Translations under genes and position numbers: made by a program | Shown: positions 1 to 8,594 of the stretch, piece after piece | Numbering within the stretch: the stretch's first letter is position 1 | How the letters are laid out: each line of letters opens with the position of its first letter | The notes under the pieces: generated by a model | Seen by the model: the letters and a program-made list of their open reading frames with translations, nothing else | Told to the model about the DNA's origin: nothing | The model's database searches: none | Assembly (NCBI RefSeq): GCF_013401995.1 | Contig: NZ_JACBJI010000003.1 | Span: forward strand, 545,469-609,468 | Source of the DNA: Flavobacterium agri | GTDB taxonomy: Bacteria > Bacteroidota > Bacteroidia > Flavobacteriales > Flavobacteriaceae | Direction of reading: 5' to 3' | DNA length: 64,000 nt

Positions 1-1186
1 GCAACAGCGTTTGTATCGCGTTGTCGAATTCGCCCAAAAACTGAAGGATATCTACCCAAAACAACCACGTGTCGAGTTGGTAATCGCCCAATTCTACGGC
101 TTTTCTGTATCCGAGCTCGGCTTCCTCAAAGAAATTCATCTCTTTGTTGATCACCGCATATCGCTTCCAGTACAAACGGTTCGAATTGTCGATGTTGAGC
201 GCTTTGTTCACATAGAACAACGCTTTCTGGAAATTCTTTTCGCGTACATAGAAATCGGTAATCGCGATCCAGCCTTTATCCAAAAGCGGGTCTTCGTGGA
301 CCGTCTTGTTGTAATACTTGAGCGCAAGCGGTTTCTTTCCGAGTTTCTCGTAACATTTTCCGATGCGCAACAAAGCGTACGAAGTCGGGTCGTCGATCTC
401 TATCGTACGGTTATAGCTTTCGATCGCTTCGTCGTATCGTTTGAGTCTTTCGAGCGCTTTTCCTTTTTCCATGAACGCACCAAGGAATTCCTCGTCGATC
501 AACGTGGCGTAGTCAAAAGCACGTAAGGCTTGTTCGTATTGTTTCAATCCGTAGTGCAGGCGACCCATTTGGTGCCATGCGATTTCGGAATACGGATTTT
601 TGTCGATATACTTCTCGAGATAGTCGATCGCTTCCTGGTTCTGATCCAAAAATTCGAAACAGTACACCACATTGTACAATGCGGCCTGATCTTCGGGATC
701 TTCCTCAAGACATTTGATGAAATTCTCTTTCGCGAGCTCCAGGTTGTCCATGAACAGGTATTCCATGCCCATGAGGTTGTATACGTCGGCAAAATCCTCT
801 GTATACCTCAAGGCGATGCGCAACTGTTCTACCGCTTCCTCGTGCTTGTCGCGTTTGGAAAGGATGTTGGCTTTCTGGATGTAGATTTCTTCGTTGTGAG
901 GCTCGAGCGCAAAAAGTTCGTTGAGGAGCTTTTCGGCCTGATCGAGCTTGTCATCGTAAATCAGCATCTCGACGTGCACCAATTTAAGACCGGTAGATCT
1001 TGGGTGTTGTTCGAGCGCCAATTTCAGGGCTTTTTTTGCCAATGTGGCTTTACCCGTATCAAGGTAATGGAGAATGATGTCTTCAAATTCCTCAGAGTCG
1101 AAAAAGAGGATTTTGTTGGTTTTCAACATCGATTCGAATTTAGATAAGGATAAGCTGTATTCTTCGTCTTCGTTGCTGAGATGCAT
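1..1186 (-). CDS. Tetratricopeptide repeat protein (3' end beyond left edge)
   Basis: About 395 codons are present, and the gene continues past the left edge. The reading frame starts MHLSNEDEEYSLSLSKFES and then shows a long series of 34-residue helical pairs. Spacing of Ala, Tyr and Pro is typical of TPRs, for example ALYNVVYCFEFLDQNQEAI and ALKYYNKTVHEDPLLDKGW. There is no signal peptide or membrane segment, so it is probably a cytoplasmic scaffold protein. The opening segment (LKTNKILFFDSEEFEDII) resembles a TPR protein I associate with Flavobacteriia; its partner is unknown to me. The start is the ATG at 1184-1186, the first in-frame Met. Open frames on the + strand here are antisense shadows. 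Confidence 0.85.
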   Translation of the reverse strand, partial: MHLSNEDEEYSLSLSKFESMLKTNKILFFDSEEFEDIILHYLDTGKATLAKKALKLALEQHPRSTGLKLVHVEMLIYDDKLDQAEKLLNELFALEPHNEEIYIQKANILSKRDKHEEAVEQLRIALRYTEDFADVYNLMGMEYLFMDNLELAKENFIKCLEEDPEDQAALYNVVYCFEFLDQNQEAIDYLEKYIDKNPYSEIAWHQMGRLHYGLKQYEQALRAFDYATLIDEEFLGAFMEKGKALERLKRYDEAIESYNRTIEIDDPTSYALLRIGKCYEKLGKKPLALKYYNKTVHEDPLLDKGWIAITDFYVREKNFQKALFYVNKALNIDNSNRLYWKRYAVINKEMNFFEEAELGYRKAVELGDYQLDTWLFWVDILQFLGEFDNAIQTLL

Positions 1187-1392
1187 ACTTGAAATGTTTA
1201 GAATTATCCTGTGACTAAAATTAGCTAACACGCCTTCTTTTAGCCTTTGCAGCGGACAATTGTTGTGAACAATTTAATTAACAAATGTTTCACAGTACTT
1301 TTCGGATAGTCATGATTTTAGGGTAATTCCCTAAGGTGGATGCGAGTCCTTGCTTCGCTTTTGGTGTAATCAATCCGGCCCCTGATTCGGAA
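1187..1392. other. Intergenic region with two small hairpins
   Basis: This 206-base gap lies between the TPR gene start and the aminotransferase stop. It holds two short perfect inverted repeats: AATTGTT-GTG-AACAATT near 1258-1275, and TTAGGG-TAATT-CCCTAA at 1318-1334. Neither is followed by a clear T-tract on the minus strand. They could be an operator and a weak terminator of the aminotransferase transcript. No gene is seen. Confidence 0.35.
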
Positions 1393-2586
1393 TTATTGTT
1401 GCAATTCCGCCTGTACTTCATTTAGCGCTTCCAGTAAAATCTCACAGCCTTCACGAATTTCGTTTTCCGAAATCGTAAGCGGCGGGGTAATCCTGATCGC
1501 GCAGCCTTCAAAGAGCAACCAGAACAGGATGAGACCTTTGTCCTGGCATTTTAAAATGACTTTATTCGTAATCTCTGCAGATGGTGTCATGGCTGCAAGC
1601 ATGAGTCCTTTTCCGCGTATTTCGATTATCAAATTGTGTTCCAATAGCGATCGGAACAGTTTTTCCTTTTCAAGCGTCTGCGGAATCAACTCTGTTTCAG
1701 TCAATTCCTGTAAAGTTGCCAGACAAGCTGCCGCAATGACAGGATGTCCGCCAAATGTCGTGATGTGTCCGAGTTTCGGATCGTGGCTCAACAAATCCAT
1801 CATTTCGGACGAAGCGACGAATCCGCCGACGGGCATTCCGCCACCCATTCCTTTGCCTATAATAATTACGTCGGGCACGGCATCGTAGTTTTCAAAACCG
1901 AACAGTTTTCCCGTACGTCCGAAACCAGGCTGTATTTCATCGACGATCATCAAAGCGCCGACTTCGGTACATCTTTCGCGCAATTTCTTGAACCAGCCGT
2001 TTTTCGGTTCGATGAAACCTGCGCCGCCCTGAATGCTTTCGACGATTACTCCGGCAGTTCTTTCAGTGATTTTTTCAAGATCCGATTCGTCGTTGAACGT
2101 AATGAAATCGACATCGGGAATCAACGGACGGAATATCTGTTTGCGCTCCTCAAACCCCATAACGCTCATCGATCCCATCGTATTGCCGTGGTAGGCGTTC
2201 CTGCATGAGATGAGTTGTGAACGGCCTGTAACGCGACGTGCCAATTTGAGCGCGCCTTCTGTAGCTTCCGTTCCCGAATTGACCAGATAAATCTTGTCGA
2301 GCGGAGCAGGCAATAGGTTCGCGAGCATTTTGCAGTATTCCGTCGCCGGATGCTGTGCGTATTCACCGTAAACCATCACATGCGAATATTTCTGCAATTG
2401 ATCGTTGATCGCATCGTTCACGCGTTTGTTCACGTGCCCGAGCGTACACGCCGAAACACCTGCCACGAAATCGAGATATTTCTTGCCCGAAGTATCGTAA
2501 ATGTAAGAACCTGATGCGTGCGAGACTTCCATTCCCAACGGGAAAGGCGAAGTCTGCGCTTGGTATTCGAAAAAATCTGCTTTCAC
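1393..2586 (-). CDS. Class III PLP-dependent aminotransferase
   Basis: This 397-residue protein has the class III aminotransferase fold throughout: NSGTEATEGALKLARR (cofactor phosphate region), AYHGNTMGSMSVMG, IVDEIQPGFGRTGKLFGFE, and the Schiff-base lysine in IIIGKGMGGGMPVGGF. Length and motifs fit the ornithine/acetylornithine/4-aminobutyrate aminotransferase family. Sequence alone does not fix the amino donor. It is cytoplasmic, with no arginine or GABA pathway genes nearby to decide substrate. The upstream OstA-like gene is on the same strand with a 112-base gap, so co-transcription is possible but not tight. The ATG at 2586 gives a full-length N terminus (MKADFFEYQ). Confidence 0.9.
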   Translation of the reverse strand: MKADFFEYQAQTSPFPLGMEVSHASGSYIYDTSGKKYLDFVAGVSACTLGHVNKRVNDAINDQLQKYSHVMVYGEYAQHPATEYCKMLANLLPAPLDKIYLVNSGTEATEGALKLARRVTGRSQLISCRNAYHGNTMGSMSVMGFEERKQIFRPLIPDVDFITFNDESDLEKITERTAGVIVESIQGGAGFIEPKNGWFKKLRERCTEVGALMIVDEIQPGFGRTGKLFGFENYDAVPDVIIIGKGMGGGMPVGGFVASSEMMDLLSHDPKLGHITTFGGHPVIAAACLATLQELTETELIPQTLEKEKLFRSLLEHNLIIEIRGKGLMLAAMTPSAEITNKVILKCQDKGLILFWLLFEGCAIRITPPLTISENEIREGCEILLEALNEVQAELQQ

Positions 2587-2698
2587 GTTATTGACGGTCG
2601 GAAACCAATTTTAAGCGAAGTTAATCTGAACAAGTTTGCGAAACCTATCAGAGTTACTGCTTTTTGTTATAGATGTATAAATGATATGGAAGGTTGCG

Positions 2699-4426
2699 TC
2701 ATTTCGACGTACCGATGCTCGGTTTTGCCGATCCCGATTTCCGCATCAAACCACGTTTCCTGATTGGCTGTTTTGATGGAACTTTGTCTTCAGGCTTGTC
2801 CTTAGGCTTTACAGCTTCGTCGTAGTCGAGTGTTTCCTTACGGATTTCGATCGGCTTGTCGGCATTTTTCTCGTCGGCTTTGGCTTCTTTTTTCGCTTCT
2901 TCCTCGTAAGCTTGTTCCTCGGGCGGGAAAATCTCGTCTTTCGATTTGATGCGTTCGTCTCCGCGCCAAATGAATCCTCGAAGTTTACGCACATTTTCGG
3001 GGAAATCCTTTTCTGGTGTCAGTTCGCCTGCGGGCGATTCGAAAACCGTTAGGATGTCTATTTTGTTGTCGGTCAGCAAAAGATTGATGCGGCTTCCGGC
3101 CGATTTGTTGATCCCGACGAGTTCGTGGTTGTCGTTTCGCACGTAGTAAATACATTCGGTATTCTTGACGATGTCGACCTCGTACAATTTGTTCTCTCGG
3201 AATTTTCCGTACAAATTCACGCCTTTTACCTGATTGTAACCCGTTCCCGCCGAATCTTTCGCGATGATGAACGAATTGCCGAGCACTTTCAGGGAATCGA
3301 GTTTTTCGGTTTGTTTGTTGCCGATGAGATGCATGATGTCGCCCGTAAGCTGGTTGTCGAAATTCCACAGGATCGGTTTTCCGATGAGTTTCGTAAGTCC
3401 CGTAACCTGGCTCGAATGGATCGAATCGCATTTTCCGCTCATGTCCGATTTGTAAAAACGCGCGTTCGGCCAGGCGCGGATCACGCGGTTTTCGGGTTTT
3501 CCGGTCATCAACAGTTTTTTCCCGTGGATATACACCGAATCGTTCTCTACCAAATTGATCGCCACGGCGCGTTTGGTCACGAAAAGCGAATCCTTGAGTT
3601 TCCAGACTTCGCCATAGTGGCCTTTCACGATGCCTTTGTTGATCGTGTCGGTAATCTTGACGTTGCGCGTGGCCGAAGCGAATTCTACCTTCCTGTCGTA
3701 ATACAGACTGTCGCCTTCGATGCGTCTGTCTTTGTATTTGATGTATGAATGGTTCAGGAAATGCCCGACGTTCTTCTTGCTGTCGTAGAACCCTTTTTCG
3801 GTATAGATGAAATTCTGCTCGCTCGTGATCGTCGACGGCCCGAAAAGATAGGCATGACCCGAATTGTTGAAGTAATCGAGATGGTTCGACTTCATCACAT
3901 ATTTTGGATTCGTAAGCGTCACGGCGGTCAAAAACACGAATTTGTGCTGCTTCGCGTAATAACGCCCGGTGTTGCTTTTGAGTACGTTGTCTTTGTTGGT
4001 AATCACGCCTGGCGTGCGATAATAGGCTTCCTGGATGTTTCGGTCAAAGTAGATCGTATCGGTCTTGAGCGTCATATCGGGTGAGCGCATCACGACATTT
4101 CCCGTGGCGAACGCCTGTTTGTTCGTTCCGTTGTATTCGGCATAGCGGCTGTCGAGAAAAAGCGTGTCACCTTGAATCAGATGCACATCGCCAAATGCTT
4201 TGAGGTAATTCTCGTTCTCGAAAAGATAAGCCTTGTTGCAACGCATGATGGCACCGTCGTGGTTCACGCGCACATTTCCGGTGAGCAATACGGCTCCGGG
4301 AATCTCGGTCTCGTTGCGGTCAAAGAAATCGGCGTGCTCGATGTTGATCTTGCCATTTTTCTTTTGGGCAGATGTCGAAATGCTTGTGGACAACGCGATA
4401 AGGAAGAAAAAAACCAGTCTTTTCAA
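2699..4426 (-). CDS. OstA-like protein (LPS-transport-related beta-jellyroll)
   Basis: This 575-residue protein has a signal peptide (MKRLVFFFLIALSTSISTSA, then QKKNG). Residues about 25-450 consist of repeated OstA/LptA-type strands, such as VLLTGNVRVNHDGAIMRC, ALATGNVVMRSPD-like and FATGNVVMRSPDMTLKTD. The C-terminal ~100 residues are Lys/Glu/Pro-rich and probably disordered. The OstA/LptA family forms a periplasmic bridge that carries lipopolysaccharide to the outer membrane; the Bacteroidota members are longer than E. coli LptA. A role in LPS transport is inferred from the family. No other lpt gene is adjacent. A -7 box (4443-4450) lies just upstream of the start. Confidence 0.85.
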   Translation of the reverse strand: MKRLVFFFLIALSTSISTSAQKKNGKINIEHADFFDRNETEIPGAVLLTGNVRVNHDGAIMRCNKAYLFENENYLKAFGDVHLIQGDTLFLDSRYAEYNGTNKQAFATGNVVMRSPDMTLKTDTIYFDRNIQEAYYRTPGVITNKDNVLKSNTGRYYAKQHKFVFLTAVTLTNPKYVMKSNHLDYFNNSGHAYLFGPSTITSEQNFIYTEKGFYDSKKNVGHFLNHSYIKYKDRRIEGDSLYYDRKVEFASATRNVKITDTINKGIVKGHYGEVWKLKDSLFVTKRAVAINLVENDSVYIHGKKLLMTGKPENRVIRAWPNARFYKSDMSGKCDSIHSSQVTGLTKLIGKPILWNFDNQLTGDIMHLIGNKQTEKLDSLKVLGNSFIIAKDSAGTGYNQVKGVNLYGKFRENKLYEVDIVKNTECIYYVRNDNHELVGINKSAGSRINLLLTDNKIDILTVFESPAGELTPEKDFPENVRKLRGFIWRGDERIKSKDEIFPPEEQAYEEEAKKEAKADEKNADKPIEIRKETLDYDEAVKPKDKPEDKVPSKQPIRKRGLMRKSGSAKPSIGTSK

Positions 4427-4442
4427 AGGGTGAATTTTTGCG

Positions 4443-4450
4443 CAAATGTA
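4443..4450 (-). promoter_or_regulatory. -7 promoter box for the OstA-like gene
   Basis: The minus strand reads TACATTTG, matching the Bacteroidota -7 consensus TAnnTTTG. It sits about 17 bases before the ATG at 4426, implying a very short leader. No clear TTG is seen 19-20 bases further upstream. Confidence 0.4.
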
Positions 4451-4595
4451 TGGAATTGTAGGGATTTGCAGACGATGTTAAGAGGAAATTGGCGAAGTGT
4501 TTTGGGGATTCCGACGAAGGAGGAATCTCATCCAGTGCGCACTTGCCGAGATTTCTCCTTCGTCGAAATCCTCCAATCTTTAAACCCATTAATCG

Positions 4596-4625
4596 TTCAA
4601 TCTTTAAATTCCAACCCTATATTTG
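4596..4625 (+). promoter_or_regulatory. Promoter of the amylase gene
   Basis: A TATATTTG -7 box at 4618-4625 is preceded, after a 19-base spacer, by TTC at 4596-4598, one base from the TTG -33 element. The predicted transcript starts about 15-18 bases before the ATG at 4647. Confidence 0.5.
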
Positions 4626-4646
4626 TAAACAACGAACACACGCCAC

Positions 4647-6512
4647 ATGAAAAAAACAATCCTCGCCCTTATTGCCTTTTCGGCGTTGTCTATGCAGGCG
4701 CAATCGGGCAAAAGCAAAAATATGGAACAATCGCCCAAGCAGAAAATCGTCGTCTATCAAGTATTCACGCGTCTTTTCGGAAACAAGAACACCGTAAACA
4801 AACCGTGGGGAACGATAAAGGAAAACGGAGTAGGGAAGTTCAGCGATTTCACCGATAAGGCCTTGACCGAAATCAAGCACCTCGGCGTCAACTATATCTG
4901 GTACACGGGCGTTCCGCACCACGCTTTGGTCAACGATTATACGAAATACGGCATCTCGAACGACGACCCCGATGTAGTGAAAGGCCGCGCCGGTTCGCCT
5001 TATGCCGTCAAGGATTATTACAACGTGAATCCCGATTTGGCGACGAATCCGGCCAAGCGTCTTGAGGAATTCGAAGCACTGATCAAGCGAACCCATAAGA
5101 ACGGATTGAAAGTGATTATCGACATCGTGCCGAACCACATCGCGCGCCATTACGAAGGAAAGAACAATCCGAAAGGCGTTCGCGATTTCGGTGCCGACGA
5201 CAATAAAGAGGTCGGGTACGACAAAAACAACAACTTCTATTACATTCCGGGCCATGCGTTCGAAGTGCCCACGTCGGATTCGTACAAACCGCTCGGAGGC
5301 GAACAACATGCAGGTCTCGACGGGAAATTCAACGAAAATCCCGCCAAATGGACCGGAAACGGATCTCGCGCCGTGAAACCCGACATCAACGATTGGTACG
5401 AAACCGTCAAAATCAATTATGGAATCCGCCCCGACGGCTTGAAGGAATTCCCGCAATTGCCTTACGGATTCGACAAGCAAGGCTACGAAGCGCATTATGA
5501 ATTCTGGAAAGAACACGAAAAAGAAGTGCCGTCGTCGTGGAAAAAATTCCGCGATATCGCCTTGTATTGGACCGCGAAAGGCGTAGACGGTTTCCGGTAC
5601 GACATGGCCGAAATGGTACCCGTCGAATTTTGGAGCTACATGAACTCGGCCATAAAAATGAAGAATCCTGATGCGTTCTTGCTTGCGGAAATCTACAATC
5701 CTAACGAATACCGCAATTATATCAACATCGGCAAGATGGATTATCTGTATGACAAGGTCGATCTGTACGATAAATTGAAGGAAGTCATCCAAGGCAAATC
5801 GAATCCGGACGGCATTTCCGATATCCAAACCCGATTCGCCGACATCGAGCATAATTTGCTGCATTTTCTCGAAAACCACGACGAGCAACGCATCGCAAGC
5901 CCTGAATTTGCAGGAAATGCACATAAAGCAAAGCCGATGGCCGTACTTTCGGCGACCATAAGTTCGTCTCCGATGATGATTTATTTCGGACAGGAAGTAG
6001 GCGAACCGGGTAAGCAAGATGCAGGTTTCGGAAAACCGTCGCGCACCTCGATTTTCGATTACATCGGCGTACCGAACCATCAACGCTGGATGAACGACGG
6101 CAAGTTCGACGGCGCCAAACTCAACAAAGAGGAAAAAGCGTTGCGCGAATTTTATCAGCGTCTGCTCAATTTTTCATTGGATGCTCCGGCGCTTTTGGGT
6201 GAATTCCGCCAGTTGCAGCAAGCCAATCGCCAAAATCCGAATTATCCGCAGGAAGTCTATGCGTTCGCACGCTTTGACGACAAGCAGAAATTGGTTATTG
6301 TGTGCAACTTCTCGAATACGAAATCGTCGTTTTTCGAACTCAAAATCCCTTCGGATGTGATCAAGGACATGAAACTTGAAGACGGAACCTATGTCATCAA
6401 AGACCAATTGTACGGAAAAAGCACGATCAAGCTCAACATAGCCAATGGCGAAGGTAAAATCGGGATAACGATCGCGCCTTCGGAATCGTTTATTTATCAA
6501 ATCAATCAATGA
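4647..6512 (+). CDS. GH13 alpha-amylase family glycoside hydrolase, secreted
   Basis: This 621-residue protein opens with a Sec signal peptide (MKKTILALIAFSALSMQAQS). It then carries a GH13 catalytic barrel: VIIDIVPNHIARHY (conserved region I), GVDGFRYDMAEMVP with nucleophile Asp at about residue 319, LLAEIYNP with acid/base Glu at about 348, and ENHDEQR with the third Asp at about 412. The last ~110 residues form the usual C-terminal beta domain. It would act on alpha-glucans in the periplasm or outside the cell. The gene overlaps the next one by 4 bases (ATGA). There are no SusCD or MalR genes next to it, so it is not in a typical starch locus. Exact substrate cannot be read from sequence. 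Confidence 0.92.
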   Translation: MKKTILALIAFSALSMQAQSGKSKNMEQSPKQKIVVYQVFTRLFGNKNTVNKPWGTIKENGVGKFSDFTDKALTEIKHLGVNYIWYTGVPHHALVNDYTKYGISNDDPDVVKGRAGSPYAVKDYYNVNPDLATNPAKRLEEFEALIKRTHKNGLKVIIDIVPNHIARHYEGKNNPKGVRDFGADDNKEVGYDKNNNFYYIPGHAFEVPTSDSYKPLGGEQHAGLDGKFNENPAKWTGNGSRAVKPDINDWYETVKINYGIRPDGLKEFPQLPYGFDKQGYEAHYEFWKEHEKEVPSSWKKFRDIALYWTAKGVDGFRYDMAEMVPVEFWSYMNSAIKMKNPDAFLLAEIYNPNEYRNYINIGKMDYLYDKVDLYDKLKEVIQGKSNPDGISDIQTRFADIEHNLLHFLENHDEQRIASPEFAGNAHKAKPMAVLSATISSSPMMIYFGQEVGEPGKQDAGFGKPSRTSIFDYIGVPNHQRWMNDGKFDGAKLNKEEKALREFYQRLLNFSLDAPALLGEFRQLQQANRQNPNYPQEVYAFARFDDKQKLVIVCNFSNTKSSFFELKIPSDVIKDMKLEDGTYVIKDQLYGKSTIKLNIANGEGKIGITIAPSESFIYQINQ

Positions 6513-7168
6513 TGCAAAAAAACGTGGTCACCTACAAGGTTTTTTCGTCAAAGCAGGAAGTCATCGAGACGGCAAAAATTTTACAAGGCGCGGGGATTGA
6601 GATTTATTTGGACGATTATTCTCAAATTTTTGATCCTTCGTTTTCGAACATCCAAGGCGAAAAAGAATATCGCATCAAACTCGATAAGGATAATTTTGGC
6701 GAAGCCGACGCGGTTCTTGAAGCCGCTATGTCCGAGCAACTCGGGGATGTTCCTGCCGATTATTATTTGTTTTCGTTTTCAAATGGTGAATTAAAGGAAA
6801 TCCTTGCCAAAAGGGAAGAATGGAATTTGTTCGATTATGTTTTGTCCAAGAAGATTTTGTCGGACAGAGGTTTGGGAATTAACGAATCCGAACTCGAAAT
6901 AATCAGGGAAAAGCATATGGCAGAACTGGCACAACCTGCCGAAAGCCAACACGGATCGATAATCATCGGATTTATTTTTGCGCTTGCCGGCGGATTTTTA
7001 GGAATTCTGATCGGCTGGTACATTTCATCACAAAAGAAAACACTTCCAAATGGTGAACAACTTTTCGCTTTCAATGATGCCGACCGTCGTTGGGGAAAAC
7101 GCATCTGTTTTTTTAGCGTTTTCATGTGGATTTTCTGGATGGGATTAATCTTCTGGTTAAAGAATTAG
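6509..7168 (+). CDS. DUF2007-like membrane protein, translationally coupled to the amylase
   Basis: This 219-residue protein has an N-terminal ~75-residue domain (VVTYKVFSSKQEVIETAKIL, then YRIKLDKDNFGEADAVLE) that resembles DUF2007, the putative signal-transducing domain with a ferredoxin-like fold. A charged middle section follows, then two hydrophobic segments at about residues 148-170 and 197-217. Its ATG overlaps the amylase stop as ATGA, so the two are probably translated together. The function is unknown. The DUF2007 call rests on my reading of the pattern, not a search. Codon use is more A+T-rich than in the amylase, hinting at a different history. Confidence 0.75.
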   Translation: MMQKNVVTYKVFSSKQEVIETAKILQGAGIEIYLDDYSQIFDPSFSNIQGEKEYRIKLDKDNFGEADAVLEAAMSEQLGDVPADYYLFSFSNGELKEILAKREEWNLFDYVLSKKILSDRGLGINESELEIIREKHMAELAQPAESQHGSIIIGFIFALAGGFLGILIGWYISSQKKTLPNGEQLFAFNDADRRWGKRICFFSVFMWIFWMGLIFWLKN

Positions 7169-7171
7169 GCT

Positions 7172-8323
7172 TTAATTTACTGAAGATCCTCGCTTGCGCA
7201 GGAACAGACTTAGACAGCCAAGCCCTAAAATTCCCGACAGCAACGAAGCAACCAAAATCGCCATTTTGGAAAGGTTGATCATGTGCATGTCGTCGTAGGC
7301 GAGAAGTGCGATGAAAATCGACATCGTGAATCCGATGCCGCCAAGCATTCCCGCACCAAGCAAATGACGCCGTCTCAATCCGAAAGGCAATCGGCAAAAC
7401 CCGAGTTCGGTTGCGGCATACGAAAACCCGAAAATGCCTAATGGTTTCCCGATGACCAATCCGACGAGAATCCCCAGTCCGGCCAAAGTCGTCAACCCCG
7501 TTTCAAAACCTGCTTCTATGACGATGGCCGTATTGCACAAAGCGAACAACGGCAAAATGAGAAAAGCCACGGGTTTGTGCAGGAATTCCTGTAAAATATA
7601 CGAGGTTGATTTTTCGTTTCCGTTGCCGAACGGTATCGCAAACGCAAGCAGAACGCCTGTTATCGTCGCGTGTACGCCCGAATGGTGCATGAACCACCAC
7701 ATTGCGATTCCACCGACTAGGTACGGGATCAGATTTCGGATCTTGAGTCGGTTAAAAATGAGTAACAAAACGAAAATCGCAAGCGACAATCCCAAATTCA
7801 AGAACGATATCGATTTGGTATAGAAAACCGCGATCACGATTATCGCACCCAAATCGTCTATTACCGCCAAAGCCGTAAGGAAAACCTTGAGTGCCGTCGG
7901 AACACGGTTGCCGAGCAACGACAAAATCCCGATGGCGAACGCGATGTCGGTGGCCATTGGGATTCCGGCTCCGTTTGCCGAATCGGTACCGAAATTCATC
8001 AGCAGATAGATGCCGGCCGGTACGAGCATGCCTCCAAGAGCGCCGAACAACGGCAATGCGGCCTTTTTTATGTCCGAAAGTTCGCCTTGGTAAATCTCGC
8101 GCTCGAGTTCCAATCCTATCAACAGGAAGAATACCGCCATCAAAGCGTCATTGATCCAACCTGTAATCGACGAACCCGCCAAATCGTTCTGCCAAAAAGC
8201 GATGTAGTGGACGCCATAAGGACTGTTGGCCAGCATAAGCGAAATGACCGTCGCGACGATAAGCAACAGGCCGCCGGCTTTTTCGGATTCGAAAAAATGA
8301 TGGAACAATCGGGTCAGACGCAT
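7172..8323 (-). CDS. nhaA: Na+/H+ antiporter NhaA
   Basis: This 383-residue protein has about 11-12 transmembrane helices. It carries the NhaA ion-binding pair in LTALAVIDDLGAIIVIAV, the MATDIAFAIGILSLLG segment with the essential Asp, and the GIPMATD region. NhaA exchanges two protons for one sodium across the inner membrane for pH and sodium homeostasis. I place the start at the ATG at 8323 (MRLTRLFHHFFESEKAGG), which matches the family N terminus. A GTG at 8350 would add nine residues but lies too close to the upstream terminator. It is convergent with the gene ending at 7168, leaving only three bases between. Confidence 0.95.
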   Translation of the reverse strand: MRLTRLFHHFFESEKAGGLLLIVATVISLMLANSPYGVHYIAFWQNDLAGSSITGWINDALMAVFFLLIGLELEREIYQGELSDIKKAALPLFGALGGMLVPAGIYLLMNFGTDSANGAGIPMATDIAFAIGILSLLGNRVPTALKVFLTALAVIDDLGAIIVIAVFYTKSISFLNLGLSLAIFVLLLIFNRLKIRNLIPYLVGGIAMWWFMHHSGVHATITGVLLAFAIPFGNGNEKSTSYILQEFLHKPVAFLILPLFALCNTAIVIEAGFETGLTTLAGLGILVGLVIGKPLGIFGFSYAATELGFCRLPFGLRRRHLLGAGMLGGIGFTMSIFIALLAYDDMHMINLSKMAILVASLLSGILGLGCLSLFLRKRGSSVN

Positions 8324-8356
8324 GATCAAAAGATACGGTTTCGTTGGCACTTACAC

Positions 8357-8380
8357 AAAAAAAAGCCCCGATCAGGGCTT
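8357..8380 (-). terminator. Rho-independent terminator (minus strand)
   Basis: AAGCCC (8363-8368) pairs with GGGCTT (8375-8380) around a 6-base loop. On the minus strand it is followed by eight T. It ends transcription coming from the methyltransferase-acetyltransferase gene and insulates nhaA. Confidence 0.75.
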
Positions 8381-8389
8381 AAATATCGT

Positions 8390-8578
8390 TTAGCCTTTCG
8401 GCCCGCCGTGTTGCTGATCGGATTCCGCTAAAAGCGCCGACGTGGGTTTCGATATGCGTCCGAACGGGTGGAAAGCACGCATCCCCTTGACAGCCTCCTC
8501 GGCGAACTGACACCCGTCATCTTCGTACCGAAAGGCAAAACGATGTTCAAAGTTAGCCAAGATTTTGTGCGGAAACAA
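8390..8578 (-). CDS. Possible small ORF, weak
   Basis: A 62-codon frame starts with TTG at 8578 and ends ESDQQHGGPKG just before the terminator at 8357-8380. It lies in the 200-base gap after the fusion gene. Codon choice is plausible for this genome, but there is no ATG, no recognised family and no clear start context. It may simply be 3' untranslated sequence. Confidence 0.25.
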   Translation of the reverse strand: MFPHKILANFEHRFAFRYEDDGCQFAEEAVKGMRAFHPFGRISKPTSALLAESDQQHGGPKG

Positions 8579-8594
8579 CGTCTTTGACGTTCCG

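Noticed and set aside
1187..1392. A further copy of the family 1 repeat (TTTAGCCTTTGCAGCGGACA near 1239)
   Set aside because: Only a short stretch matches and no matching 5' half or paired stem was found.
4617..6083. 488-codon open frame on the minus strand over the amylase gene
   Set aside because: It is antisense to a gene with clear GH13 motifs and encodes no recognisable family; long antisense frames are expected at this base composition.
8381..8594. A recognised gene in the gap after the fusion gene
   Set aside because: The best frame starts at TTG and has no family; it was kept only as a low-confidence ORF.
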